This document shows, one piece after another, positions 1 through 8,769 of a stretch of DNA of 64,000 nt. The position numbers and the translations under genes are program-made. A model generated the notes under the pieces. That model was not told where the DNA came from and did not search any database. It saw nothing but the letters and a program-made list of their open reading frames with translations. Source of the DNA: Bacillota bacterium (lineage in GTDB: Bacteria > Bacillota > Clostridia > Christensenellales > SZUA-584); assembly GCA_023408075.1 (NCBI GenBank), contig JAEYKW010000008.1, positions 1-64,000 on the forward strand. The letters are read 5' to 3'. Position 1 is the stretch's first letter; each line of letters starts with the position of its first letter.

Positions 1-197
1 TGCAGCTTGACAATACGGTGGAGGGTGTGATACCATTATCATCCCTGCAAGATGATTACTATGTTTACAACGAAAAACTGTACTGTGTGATCGGCGAGAG
101 GACGCGGCGCAAGCTCAGCATGGGCGACGAAATGCGCGTGCGATTGGAGAGCGTGAGCGTATATCCGCCGCGCATCGAGTTCACGCCTATGCCCTGA
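1..197 (+). CDS. rnr: Ribonuclease R, C-terminal fragment (5' end outside window)
   Basis: The open frame enters from the window edge (first full codon at position 3) and stops at TGA 195-197. The 64 visible residues look like the terminal S1 RNA-binding domain of an RNase II/R-family 3'-5' exoribonuclease: VEGVIPLSSLQDDYY, then YCVIGERTRRKLSMGDEMRV, then a strand ending in RIEF. The catalytic RNB domain lies upstream and cannot be seen. RNase R degrades structured mRNA and works with tmRNA/SmpB in removing non-stop messages, which fits the smpB gene 22 bases downstream. Assignment rests on the S1 motif and on the conserved rnr-smpB-ssrA order. Confidence 0.85.
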   Translation, partial: QLDNTVEGVIPLSSLQDDYYVYNEKLYCVIGERTRRKLSMGDEMRVRLESVSVYPPRIEFTPMP

Positions 198-219
198 GAG
201 GCAATTGGAGAGTGGTTTT

Positions 220-678
220 GTGAGCGACGGGGTCAAGATATTAATAAAGAATAAAAAAGCCTATCATGAATATTTTATAGAAGAGACGTATGAGGCAGGG
301 ATTGCGCTGGTCGGCAGCGAAGTTAAATCCATACGCGGCGGCAAGGCAAACATCAAGGAAGCGTTTATTCGCATCAAGGACTCTCAGGCGTTTGTTCAGG
401 GCATGCACATCAGCCCGTATGAAAAGGGCAGCTTCTACAACGAAGACCCTTTGCGAGAGAGAAAGCTGTTGCTGCACAAGCGAGAGATCGTTAAGCTCTA
501 CAGCACGATTACGCAAAAGGGGCTTACGCTGGTGCCCTTGAGCGTGTATTTAAAAAAGGGCCTCGTGAAGATGGAGATCGGCGTGGCGCGCGGCAAGAAG
601 CTGTACGACAAACGGCAGAGCATTGCGGAGCGTGACGCACAGAGGAAAAAGGAACAGGCCACAAAGCTGGCCAGATAA
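220..678 (+). CDS. smpB: SsrA-binding protein SmpB
   Basis: 152-residue cytoplasmic protein that binds tmRNA and brings it to stalled ribosomes for trans-translation. The family core is plain: KKAYHEYFIEETYEAGIAL, GSEVKSIR, the central HISPYEKGSFYNEDPLRERKLLLH region, and the basic tail GKKLYDKRQSIAERDAQRKK that folds into a helix in the mRNA channel. I place the start at GTG 220 because a GGAGAG sequence sits 7-8 bases upstream; an in-frame TTG at 205 would add five residues and has no good ribosome binding site. It lies 22 bases after rnr and 35 bases before the tmRNA gene, as in many Firmicutes. Confidence 0.95.
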   Translation: MSDGVKILIKNKKAYHEYFIEETYEAGIALVGSEVKSIRGGKANIKEAFIRIKDSQAFVQGMHISPYEKGSFYNEDPLRERKLLLHKREIVKLYSTITQKGLTLVPLSVYLKKGLVKMEIGVARGKKLYDKRQSIAERDAQRKKEQATKLAR

Positions 679-713
679 TTTCGGCACAGCGAGCTCGTTT
701 TGAGCTTCACCGT

Positions 714-1074
714 GGGGGCGTATTTGGCTTTCGACGGGGGTTTGTCGGAATCGGATAAGCGGGTCGCAGTCCCGGAGTGCTGCGTTAAAAAGCCGGATCT
801 AAATTTAGTTGCAGATAAAACTGAACTAGCTTACGCTGCCTAAGGCAGTGTAATGCCCTGCCGGTGGCACCCTAATCGCCGGGGCCAGGGTATCATTAAC
901 TAGGGGAACCTCCCTCGCAAAGCTTTGAGCGTGGGAGAGCATTATGAAGCTACCGCTCGCTTGCCCTGCACAGGGGGGCAGGCAGAGGGGGAAATCTTAA
1001 ACCTTGTGCTGCACCCGGAGAAAGTCTGGTTTTGGAACTTTCGGACAGGGGTTCGACTCCCCTCGCCTCCACCA
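714..1074 (+). ncRNA. ssrA: tmRNA (transfer-messenger RNA), tag ADKTELAYAA
   Basis: The 5' GGGGGCG (714-720) pairs with CGCCTCC (1064-1070) to form the acceptor stem, followed by A and an encoded CCA at 1072-1074. The 5' half carries the familiar TTTGGCTTTCGACGGGGGT segment and the 3' half the T-arm GGTTCGACTCC. After a TTAGTT element the resume codon GCA at 811 opens a reading frame for the tag Ala-Asp-Lys-Thr-Glu-Leu-Ala-Tyr-Ala-Ala, ending at TAA 841-843. The hydrophobic Ala-Ala end is the usual ClpXP degron. The RNA rescues ribosomes stalled on non-stop mRNAs with SmpB, encoded just upstream. Confidence 0.96.
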
Positions 1075-1085
1075 AAATGGAAAAA

Positions 1086-1116
1086 AGTGACACATATAGG
1101 TGTTGCTTTTTTATTT
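1086..1116 (+). terminator. Rho-independent terminator after tmRNA
   Basis: Eight-base-pair stem AGTGACAC (1086-1093) with GTGTTGCT (1100-1107), two G-U pairs, six-base loop, then a run of T. It ends the rnr/smpB/ssrA block. A near copy of this terminator occurs at 50736-50765 after the MATE gene. Confidence 0.85.
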
Positions 1117-1183
1117 TGACAAAGGAATGGAGGAGTCGAACACGAACCGCCGCCCAGCCTGTGCCCTATAGGGTATGGCGGAT
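1086..1183. repeat. Terminator-linked intergenic repeat, copy 1
   Basis: The terminator and the following ~65 bases resemble 50736-50830: both contain the terminator arms, TTTTTTATTTTG, and the identical 15-mer TGTGCCCTATAGGGT followed by ATGGCGGA. The middle part (TTTGACAAAGGAATGGAGGAGT, 1115-1136) is also close to 12119-12140. Function unknown; it looks like a dispersed genomic repeat. Confidence 0.65.
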
Positions 1184-1210
1184 ACGGCGAGACGGTAAAC
1201 GAATTACAAA

Positions 1211-1259
1211 CGAAACAAAAGGATATTATATTTCTTTACCCATGTATTCTTGATAGAAT
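1211..1259 (+). promoter_or_regulatory. Promoter/operator element shared with 5559-5608
   Basis: 49 bases that align with 5559-5608 with one indel. Conserved blocks are CGAAAYAAAAGGAT at the left and GATAGAAT at the right; TAGAAT (1254-1259) can serve as a -10 box and no good -35 is present, as expected for an activator-dependent promoter. Two AAACGAA copies (1197-1203 and 1208-1214), 11 bases apart, flank the left edge. Likely target of the AraC-type response regulator encoded at 2210 (inference). Confidence 0.6.
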
Positions 1260-1302
1260 GTAGCGGTATATCTATATGGTTATCGTGAAAGGGTCTTATT
1301 AT

Positions 1303-2178
1303 ATGAGAATACTGTGTTTTGGGTCGTTAAATATCGATCATGTGTACAACGTCGATCGAATTGTGTCGCCGGGAGAAACGATATCTTCATCGTCTTTAAG
1401 CATATTCGAAGGGGGAAAGGGTTTAAATCAGTCAATCGCTTTGGCGAGAGCAGGCGCATCGGTGTTTCATGCGGGATGTATTGGTGAAGATGGCGCGAGA
1501 CTGCTGGAATTATGTAGAAAAGAAGGCGTTGATACGCGGCATATCAGTATTTTGCCTCGCAATACAGGACATGCAATTATCCAGGTTTCAAACACCGGAC
1601 AAAACAGCATCATTGTATGCGGCGGTACCAATCAAATGATGACAGCGGATATGGTTGATGCCGCGCTTAAGGATTTTGAACAAGGTGATATTCTGGTTCT
1701 GCAAAACGAAATCAATTTACTGGAATATATTATCGATGAAGCGTACGAAAAGGGAATGAGAATCGCATTGAACCCGTCACCGTTTGATGGCAAAATTGCA
1801 AACTATAAGCTTCATAAGGTATCAATGTTTCTGCTGAATGAAATCGAGGCACAGCAAATCACAGGGGCTGAGAATATAGACTCGATAATCGAAACGATGC
1901 GCAGTCGATATCCTCGCGCCCAAACGGTGATAACGCTTGGTGAGCGAGGCGCAGTCTATTTTGACAGAAACAGTAGGCTCCGCGTTGCAGCCCAAAAGGT
2001 CGATGCGGTGGATACCACGGCTGCAGGCGATACGTTTACGGGCTATTTTATTGCTTCCATCGCGCAAGGCTGTGAACCGGAGCTGGCGTTGAAAAGGGCC
2101 TCAATGGCTGCCGGTATCTCGGTAACAAGGGAAGGTGCTGTGCCATCCATACCTTATAAAACACAAATCAATTGTTAA
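1303..2178 (+). CDS. PfkB/ribokinase-family sugar kinase
   Basis: 291-residue cytoplasmic ATP-dependent kinase of the ribokinase fold. Visible are the N-terminal GSLNIDHVY strand, the substrate-side GGKGLNQSIALARAG motif (about residues 36-50) and the C-terminal anion-hole signature DTTAAGDTFTGYF with catalytic Asp about residue 243. The ATG at 1303 is chosen over 1276 because AAAGGG lies about nine bases upstream and the protein then begins MRILCFGSLN as in homologues. The substrate cannot be read from sequence; ribose, another pentose or a nucleoside is possible given the glycohydrolase and ribose-type importer that share its promoter element. It precedes a response-regulator gene by 31 bases, so the three genes to 5496 probably form one unit. 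Confidence 0.88.
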   Translation: MRILCFGSLNIDHVYNVDRIVSPGETISSSSLSIFEGGKGLNQSIALARAGASVFHAGCIGEDGARLLELCRKEGVDTRHISILPRNTGHAIIQVSNTGQNSIIVCGGTNQMMTADMVDAALKDFEQGDILVLQNEINLLEYIIDEAYEKGMRIALNPSPFDGKIANYKLHKVSMFLLNEIEAQQITGAENIDSIIETMRSRYPRAQTVITLGERGAVYFDRNSRLRVAAQKVDAVDTTAAGDTFTGYFIASIAQGCEPELALKRASMAAGISVTREGAVPSIPYKTQINC

Positions 2179-2209
2179 TACTGTTTGCATAATAGCCGTG
2201 GGGTATTGT

Positions 2210-3772
2210 ATGAAGCATATAGATGTGATGATTGTGGATGATGATAAGCTTGCGATTGATTATTTACAGAGCCTTTTCGATTGGGAGAAGCATGGATTCA
2301 ATATTGTCGCAACGGCTTTGAATGGAAATCAGGGATATAAGCAGTATTTGAAATATGTTCCCCAGCTGGTTATTACGGATTTGCGTATGCCGCATGTGGA
2401 CGGTATTGATCTGATAAAAAACATACGCAAACACAGCAAAGAAACGAAGATACTTTTATTAACGGCCTATTGTGATTTCGATGTTGCCAAAAGCGCCATT
2501 GAATTGGGCATCACAGAATATATCATTAAAGATGAGATCAACGAGACGTCAATACAAGAGAAGCTGCTGAAAATAAAGGAATCGATCAACAAGGACAGAA
2601 ATATCGCCAATGTGCTCAGCGCAAAAGCGCTGTCCGATATTTTCAGTTCGAAGAACTCAAATGTCAATGAGTATATAGCGGATATCGGCACGCTCGTTGA
2701 AACATGCAATTATGCCATTTTTATAGAAAGAGACAAGCCATTTTTAATAGCGTCAGAAGCATACGAAAGCAGCGATTTCAATGACAGCCTGCTCAATGAG
2801 ATGCTCAACCATCTGGATTTGGGTGTGGACATACGGGCGGTCAACATCAACAGGGATAGAATGGTGCTGCTCGTTAAGGGCGAGCTGGGGGCATCTCAGT
2901 ATCGAATCAAAAGCCAATTGATACAAATGTCCCGGACCGTAAAAAATGAACTGGCAGAGAAAACAAGAAATGAATTCAGCTTTTTTATTGTGCCCGAGCT
3001 TAAGAACATATTGGAACTCAAAGAATTATATCAAATTAAAAAAAGCGTGACGTCAGAAAAGTATTTTCTCGGCTGCGGAGAAATTTATGATATATTTGAA
3101 ATCCGAGCCGGATCGCGTGTCGATAATTTTGCGTTTGACAGCAGCTTTGCGGAGCGCAGCCTCACGGATGGAAGCTGCGCGGAGCTAGGAGAGTATTTAG
3201 AGAAATCTTATCAAACAATTGCCGGACACGAAGACCTTGAGAGCCTGGTCAGCTTTACAAACGCATATATGGATACGCTTGCCAGACTGATAAAGCCGAT
3301 GCCGGATGTCACGGAGCACAGCGATCTGAGCGCTCTTTTGATAGAAGGACGTCAGTGCCTTGATATCAAACAAGCCAAACGGTGGATATTCAGCACGATT
3401 CAAAGATTCTGCCTCGCCATCAACAGGCATTACAGTACAAAGTACTCTTATCCCGTTAAAAAATCAATAGAGTACATCAATAAAAACTATCGTATCAAAA
3501 CGCTGTCCATCACGCAGATTGCAGAGAGCGCGGGGCTCAGCGCGTCAAGGCTCAGCGTTTTGTTTAAAGGAGAGACCAATCAAACGATCAATAATTACAT
3601 TACTTTTATCAGAATAGAAAAAGCAAAGACGCTGCTTATGCAAGGGGAACTCAGAATAAATCAGGTCGCGGAAGAAATCGGCTATGGGTCCAGCCAGTAT
3701 TTCAGTCAGGTTTTTTATGAAATCACCGGATTGAGCCCGCGAGAGTTTAGAAGAAACAGTGGGGCAGAATGA
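2210..3772 (+). CDS. YesN-type response regulator with AraC DNA-binding domain
   Basis: 520 residues. The receiver domain (1-120) has the acidic pair in MIVDDDK, phospho-acceptor Asp57 in VITDLRMP and a switch-region Lys in EYIIKDE, where the usual Pro after Lys is Asp. A long variable linker follows, and two helix-turn-helix motifs of the AraC/XylS type fill the last ~100 residues (ITQIAESAGLSASRLSVLFK and VAEEIGYGSSQYFSQVF). It is expected to activate sugar-utilisation genes once phosphorylated by the kinase gene it overlaps (ATGA at 3769-3772). Start ATG 2210 has GTGGGG upstream; an upstream in-frame extension to 2135 overlaps the PfkB gene and lacks domain similarity. Confidence 0.92.
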   Translation: MKHIDVMIVDDDKLAIDYLQSLFDWEKHGFNIVATALNGNQGYKQYLKYVPQLVITDLRMPHVDGIDLIKNIRKHSKETKILLLTAYCDFDVAKSAIELGITEYIIKDEINETSIQEKLLKIKESINKDRNIANVLSAKALSDIFSSKNSNVNEYIADIGTLVETCNYAIFIERDKPFLIASEAYESSDFNDSLLNEMLNHLDLGVDIRAVNINRDRMVLLVKGELGASQYRIKSQLIQMSRTVKNELAEKTRNEFSFFIVPELKNILELKELYQIKKSVTSEKYFLGCGEIYDIFEIRAGSRVDNFAFDSSFAERSLTDGSCAELGEYLEKSYQTIAGHEDLESLVSFTNAYMDTLARLIKPMPDVTEHSDLSALLIEGRQCLDIKQAKRWIFSTIQRFCLAINRHYSTKYSYPVKKSIEYINKNYRIKTLSITQIAESAGLSASRLSVLFKGETNQTINNYITFIRIEKAKTLLMQGELRINQVAEEIGYGSSQYFSQVFYEITGLSPREFRRNSGAE

Positions 3773-5496
3773 AAAGGACGACGCTCAGAAAGAAAATTTT
3801 ATCTAAAATCGTCATCATGGGAAGCATCACCTTTATTATCGTTATCATATTGTCCTATTTTATGTTGATATTACCGTTGAACAACAGAATCATCACGGAG
3901 ACGCAAAGTACCAATGTCAGGTTTGTGCAGCAAACCGACTATCTGCTGTCGTATATCAGGGATTATACAAATATCATTGTGATCGATAAAAACTTCAGAA
4001 ATCGCTACATCGACTATGTCAACGCTCCGACAAGCGGGAACCGCAGTCAGATCGATCTGGCTCTGAGCGAAATGGCAAGCCAGTGGAACAACATCAACGG
4101 GATTATGATAGAAATTGAGGACGGCGAAACGTTTGGGTCTATCGGAAAATTAACCGATATTGATATGCAAATCATGTCGAGTGACTGGTATTACAACATT
4201 CGGAATACAGACTACGCGAGCGGCTTTTCAAAAATGTATGAAATAAAATCGTATGGCGGCATATATGCGGCCGCGTATTCAAAGAATTACTATCTTTACG
4301 GAAAGCGTTTCACGGCAACGATATTCTTCAATGCCAGTGAAATTGTTTATGCCATGCTGAACCTTTCCGCAAAGAATATGGATTCGTACATGTGGGTGGG
4401 TGAGGATAATGAGCCGTTTTATCTGACCGGGGACGAGAGATGGAGCGAGTCCATTATTCGGGAAACGGATAACATGAACAGATGGGGCCACAGCCAGCTT
4501 GACGGGTATGGCGGCGTCAACTTTATAAACTACTCTCAAAACAGCGGATGGCGCTTTATTTCATTCATCTCAAATGCAACCTTGCTGAGAGCAGGTGCAG
4601 GATATATTCTCAATGTTGTGGTGATACTGGGCCTGTTTTATTTGCTGGCTATCGCGTTCATTGCTCCTGTTGTGAACAACACGATTCGTCCAATCAACAA
4701 GCTGGCGCAAACCATGCAGGAGGTCTCCAAAGGCAATTTGAAGATCCGGTCTCAAATTCACACCAAAGACGAAATCGAAGATGTCAGCAATGTGTTCAAC
4801 ACCATGATCAACGACATCAATAATTATATTTCAAGGCTGATTTACAAAGAAAAAATTGAACAGAAGATAAGATACAGTTTACTGGCGAGTCAGATAGATT
4901 TGCATTTTATTTTCAACACGATGAACAGAATCAATTATCTTGCCAAAAAAGGAGAATATAACGAGATCATTCTGGTCAATACGGCGCTCATAAAAATAAT
5001 GAAGGATTCATTAAGGTTTGACAGCGCGGATATCATGGATACGGTTGATAAGGAAATTGATGTCGTGAAGCAATACCTGACCATCATCGGGAGCCATTAT
5101 AATGATGTGATAGAGGTGGAGTGGATCATTGATGACCGGCTGCTTGGCAAACGAATACCGAAAAATATCATTCAGCCGCTCGTGGAAAACGCGGTTTTTC
5201 ATGGCCTGACGAATGAGCAGGGAGAAATAAAGGGAAAAGTCACTATTTCTATTCAAACCGATGATAATGAAAACATTGTTATCCGCGTGAGCGACAACGG
5301 AAATGGCATGAGTGAGGAGCTGCTCGAATCATTCCGGGAAAACTATGTGACAAGAACGACAGACAGAGGGCTGCATGTGGGGTTCAATAACATCAGGAGA
5401 AGGCTGATATTTCTCTTTGGCAATGAGGACTGCCTGCAGATTGACAGTCGAATAAACGAAGGCACGACGGTCACATTGAAATTCAAGCCCGAATAG
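3769..5496 (+). CDS. YesM-type sensor histidine kinase
   Basis: 575-residue membrane kinase. A transmembrane helix at about residues 12-38 and a second at about 280-305 bracket an extracellular sensor region; a HAMP linker (NNTIRPINKLAQTMQEV) leads to the His_kinase module with phospho-acceptor His about 379 in SQIDLHFIFNT and the ATPase N and G boxes ENAVFHGL and SDNGNGM. The H-box departs from the family's usual QINPHFLYNT (Asp-Leu for Asn-Pro). The start codon overlaps the regulator stop. It presumably senses an extracellular sugar, perhaps through the binding protein encoded at 9757. Confidence 0.92.
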   Translation: MKRTTLRKKILSKIVIMGSITFIIVIILSYFMLILPLNNRIITETQSTNVRFVQQTDYLLSYIRDYTNIIVIDKNFRNRYIDYVNAPTSGNRSQIDLALSEMASQWNNINGIMIEIEDGETFGSIGKLTDIDMQIMSSDWYYNIRNTDYASGFSKMYEIKSYGGIYAAAYSKNYYLYGKRFTATIFFNASEIVYAMLNLSAKNMDSYMWVGEDNEPFYLTGDERWSESIIRETDNMNRWGHSQLDGYGGVNFINYSQNSGWRFISFISNATLLRAGAGYILNVVVILGLFYLLAIAFIAPVVNNTIRPINKLAQTMQEVSKGNLKIRSQIHTKDEIEDVSNVFNTMINDINNYISRLIYKEKIEQKIRYSLLASQIDLHFIFNTMNRINYLAKKGEYNEIILVNTALIKIMKDSLRFDSADIMDTVDKEIDVVKQYLTIIGSHYNDVIEVEWIIDDRLLGKRIPKNIIQPLVENAVFHGLTNEQGEIKGKVTISIQTDDNENIVIRVSDNGNGMSEELLESFRENYVTRTTDRGLHVGFNNIRRRLIFLFGNEDCLQIDSRINEGTTVTLKFKPE

Positions 5497-5512
5497 CAGG
5501 CGGCAAAGCCGC

Positions 5513-5544
5513 GGCGCTCATTAACAGGGATGAGCGCCTTTTTT
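5513..5544 (+). terminator. Rho-independent terminator after kinase/regulator unit
   Basis: Perfect nine-base-pair stem GGCGCTCAT (5513-5521) with ATGAGCGCC (5530-5538), eight-base loop, followed by six T. It separates the kinase/regulator genes from the glycohydrolase-transporter operon. Confidence 0.92.
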
Positions 5545-5558
5545 AATTTAAATCCTAA

Positions 5559-5608
5559 CGAAATAAAAGGATTGCCTTATTTTTATACCCTACACATGCT
5601 GATAGAAT
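5559..5608 (+). promoter_or_regulatory. Promoter/operator element shared with 1211-1259
   Basis: Aligned with 1211-1259: CGAAATAAAAGGAT at 5559-5572, a T-rich middle, and GATAGAAT at the end (TAGAAT 5603-5608 as -10). The distance from the two blocks is the same within one base at both sites. It heads the operon starting at 5696 and links its control to the PfkB gene. Confidence 0.6.
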
Positions 5609-5695
5609 ACGATCACGAGGGCAGCTTTCAAGACGTTTGATATGATTTTGATATAGAGCTTCAAAGACGTATTAATAATAAAGGAGAATGTGAAT

Positions 5696-7075
5696 ATGAT
5701 CAACGAGATGCTGAGCATGGGTATGTTTTTCAGAAACGTGGACGGGGTCATGATTGAACTCATTCAGGCGGAGCAGGAAGGCAAGGACGTGAGCGGCCTG
5801 AAAGAAGAAGCGGAAAAGATAATGCAGATGGAAGATGGCGTTAATAAAATGGTCGCAGCCGATAAATTCTACGATACTATATCCGCGCTTCCGGTGCGCG
5901 CTGATTTCAAATATGTTGAGCCGTCGGATATTGAGGGCATAAAAAAGGAACGGCCTGCCGCTGCTGAGTTGAGCGGAGATGTGCCGGAAGGCGATGCACT
6001 CTATGATAAGGTATATGGCGCTTGGTTGGGGCGCTGCGCGGGCTGTCTGCTTGGCAAGCCTGTGGAGATGTGGAAGAGGGAAAAAATCGACGGGCTCGCA
6101 AAAGACACGAACAATTATCCGATATCGGCGTACTTCTCGTCAGATGTGCCGGATGCCATCAAACAAAAATATGATATGAAAGACACATGGGGCCCGATAA
6201 AAGTTTATGGCTCGAATCTGACCGGCTGGATTAACACCGTGGATGCGATGCCGACGGATGACGATACCAATTATACGATTATGGGCTTAAAAGTGCTTGA
6301 AGGAGCAGGGAAGGCTTTCACGAGCTACGATGTTGCTGCCGAGTGGATCAACAGCCTGCCGGCGCTTCACCTGATGACTGCCGAGCGCGTGGGATACAGA
6401 AATATTATCAGCGGCATACTGCCTCCCGATTCGGGCTGGAGAAGAAACCCGTACAGGGAATGGATCGGGGCGCAGATACGCGCTGACATATACGGCTATG
6501 CCGCGCCCGGCAATCCCGAAGAAGCTGCGGAAATGGCCTGGAGAGATGCCGTGCTCGCGCAATATAAAAACGGTATTTACGGTGAAATGTTTGTGGCGGC
6601 CATGCTCGCGGCGGCAGCCGTAACGGATGATATTGACAGAATCATCGAGGCGGGGCTCGGCCAGATACCGAAAAACTCAAGGCTGGCAGAGGGGGTTAAA
6701 CAAGTTGCTGCATGGAAGAAAGACGGCCTCGGATGGGAACAAGCCCTCGACCGGCTGCATGAGATTTATGACGAAGAAAACATGCATGACTGGTGTTTGA
6801 CCACGACCAATGCCATGGTCGTCGCGCTTGCGCTGCTGTTCTGTGGGAACGACTTTGAAAAGGCCATATCCATATCCGTACACGCCGCCTTTGATACGGA
6901 CTGTAATGGCGCGACAGTGGGATCGATTATGGGTATGGTACTGGGCGCAAAAGCACTGCCCGAAAAATGGATCAATCCGCTTAATGATACCGTGTTATCC
7001 AGCGTCGCGGGATTCGGAAAAAATAAAATATCCGATTTGGCGGCACGTACGATTCAAGTCATACAAAAAGGCTGA
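5696..7075 (+). CDS. ADP-ribosylglycohydrolase (DraG/ARH) family protein
   Basis: 459 residues. About 90 N-terminal residues form a charged, helical extension; the ARH fold follows, with GAWLGRCAGCLLGKP near residue 107, the metal-binding TDDDTNYT near 187-194 and the second metal site HAAFDTDCNGATVGSIMG near 396-413. These are the Asp/Thr ligands of the binuclear Mg or Mn centre of this N-glycosidase family. Family members hydrolyse ADP-ribosyl or other ribosyl bonds. Here the gene opens a ribose-type ABC operon, so a small imported N- or O-riboside is a more likely substrate than a modified protein (inference). ATG 5696 is preferred over GTG 5690 because AGGAG is nine bases upstream. Confidence 0.85.
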   Translation: MINEMLSMGMFFRNVDGVMIELIQAEQEGKDVSGLKEEAEKIMQMEDGVNKMVAADKFYDTISALPVRADFKYVEPSDIEGIKKERPAAAELSGDVPEGDALYDKVYGAWLGRCAGCLLGKPVEMWKREKIDGLAKDTNNYPISAYFSSDVPDAIKQKYDMKDTWGPIKVYGSNLTGWINTVDAMPTDDDTNYTIMGLKVLEGAGKAFTSYDVAAEWINSLPALHLMTAERVGYRNIISGILPPDSGWRRNPYREWIGAQIRADIYGYAAPGNPEEAAEMAWRDAVLAQYKNGIYGEMFVAAMLAAAAVTDDIDRIIEAGLGQIPKNSRLAEGVKQVAAWKKDGLGWEQALDRLHEIYDEENMHDWCLTTTNAMVVALALLFCGNDFEKAISISVHAAFDTDCNGATVGSIMGMVLGAKALPEKWINPLNDTVLSSVAGFGKNKISDLAARTIQVIQKG

Positions 7076-7213
7076 TCACGCTTAACCACGTCAGATGCGA
7101 CGGGCAGCCAGCTTCGACGGCGTGTATGCAGCGCTCTTTGGTCGCTGCGCCTCAAAAAGGCTGCCGGTCGTATGCCATCCGGTTGAACACTTCAAAGATA
7201 AAAGGCGGGAGAT

Positions 7214-8710
7214 ATGAACGATAACACTTTATTCTGCGGCAAACAGATTGTCAAAACATTCGGGGTGGTTAAGGCGCTTGCCGGCGTGAATATTTTGATT
7301 AACAGGGGAGAGATTAAAGGGCTGATTGGTGAAAACGGCTCGGGAAAATCAACATTCTCTTTGATTGCGGCAGGCGTGCAAAAGTATGACAGCGGCACGA
7401 TGACATTTGACGGCGAGAACTACAGCCCCAAGGATGTGATCGATGCGCTGGAAAAAGGCGTGGGCATGATCGTTCAGGAGCAGGGAACCATTGGCGGCAT
7501 CACGGTGGCCGCGAATATTTTCGTCGGCAGAGAACATCTCTTCGTTAAAAACGGCATACTGAACACAAAAAAAATGAACGAGGCGGCGCTTAAGCTGCTC
7601 AATGAGGTCGGCATCAATCATATCAAGCCGGAAACCTATGCGGATGCATTGTCGTTTGAAGACAGAAAGCTTATTGAGATCGCACGGGCGATGTATACAA
7701 AACCGAAGCTGTTGATCATAGACGAAACGACCAATGCGCTGACAGCCCGCGGCAGAGAGATATTATACAGCCTCGCTAATAAGCAGCGGGAGAATGGCAA
7801 TTCGGTATTGTTTATATCCCATGACGTCAATGAAATTATGCTGATTTGTGATTCGATCACAATACTCCGGGATGGAAATGTGACGGCGAATCTGCAAAAA
7901 GATGATTTTGACGAGAACACGATCAAGCAGCTGATGGTCGGACGCGAAATGAATGGGCATTATTACAGGGTGGATACCGACAGCCTGTACAGTGATGAAG
8001 CTGCCCTCAAAGTGGACAACGTATCCACAAAGTCACTCAAAGACATATCATTCACGCTTCATAAAGGCGAAATACTCGGAATCGGCGGGCTCACCGACTG
8101 CGGTATGCACGAGATCGGAAAGGTTATGTTCGGCCTCGAAAAACCGCTCAAAGGCAAGGTCGCCCATTCGTCGGGCACTGTCATCGATTCGCCGAAAACA
8201 GCAATTAAAAACAGCATCGGCTACATTTCCAAGAACAGGGACAAGGAAGCGCTGATGCCGGTGTGCAGCATACGGGACAACGTATGCCTGCCGTCTCTTG
8301 ATAAGCTCGCCAAGAGAGGTCTCATCAGCAGAAAAAGTGAAGAAAAATTCACAACGGTATGGGCGGACAAGCTGTCAATAAAAATGGTGAACAGCAGCCA
8401 GTTCTGCACGACGCTGAGCGGCGGAAACAAGCAAAAGGTTGTACTCGCCAAATGGCTGGGGAAAGACTCGGATATTTTGATACTTGACTGTCCGACAAGA
8501 GGAATTGATATTGGTGTGAAGGCCGCGATCTATGAGCTGCTGTTTCAGCTCAAAAAAGACGGCAAGTCAATTCTGATGATTTCAGAGGAGCTGCCCGAGC
8601 TGATCGGCATGAGCGACAGAGTCATCATTGTCAAAGACGGCAGTATCGCGGGCGAGTACAGGAGAGAAGAAGGCCTGACCGAGAGCGACCTGATAGTCAG
8701 CATGATTTAA
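7214..8710 (+). CDS. CUT2 sugar ABC transporter, double ATPase subunit
   Basis: 498 residues with two ABC domains, as in RbsA/MglA. Domain 1 has Walker A GENGSGKST (about 40-48), a poorly conserved signature LSFEDRK and Walker B LLIIDETTNAL (Glu171; Thr replaces the usual Pro). Domain 2 has the usual degenerate Walker A, a good signature LSGGNKQK (about 400) but Walker B ILILDCPTRGID, where Cys426 replaces the catalytic Glu. It powers import through the two permeases encoded downstream at 8770 and 11079. The gene starts 138 bases after the glycohydrolase with GGGAGA ahead of ATG 7214. Confidence 0.92.
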   Translation: MNDNTLFCGKQIVKTFGVVKALAGVNILINRGEIKGLIGENGSGKSTFSLIAAGVQKYDSGTMTFDGENYSPKDVIDALEKGVGMIVQEQGTIGGITVAANIFVGREHLFVKNGILNTKKMNEAALKLLNEVGINHIKPETYADALSFEDRKLIEIARAMYTKPKLLIIDETTNALTARGREILYSLANKQRENGNSVLFISHDVNEIMLICDSITILRDGNVTANLQKDDFDENTIKQLMVGREMNGHYYRVDTDSLYSDEAALKVDNVSTKSLKDISFTLHKGEILGIGGLTDCGMHEIGKVMFGLEKPLKGKVAHSSGTVIDSPKTAIKNSIGYISKNRDKEALMPVCSIRDNVCLPSLDKLAKRGLISRKSEEKFTTVWADKLSIKMVNSSQFCTTLSGGNKQKVVLAKWLGKDSDILILDCPTRGIDIGVKAAIYELLFQLKKDGKSILMISEELPELIGMSDRVIIVKDGSIAGEYRREEGLTESDLIVSMI

Positions 8711-8769
8711 TAATGGGGCCCCTGAAAAGCCGTAAGGCTTCGCAAGGTGAAATATAAGGAGTATGAGTC

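Noticed and set aside
925..1119. Short open frames inside the tmRNA gene
   Set aside because: They are chance frames in a structured RNA; only the tag frame at 811-843 is translated.
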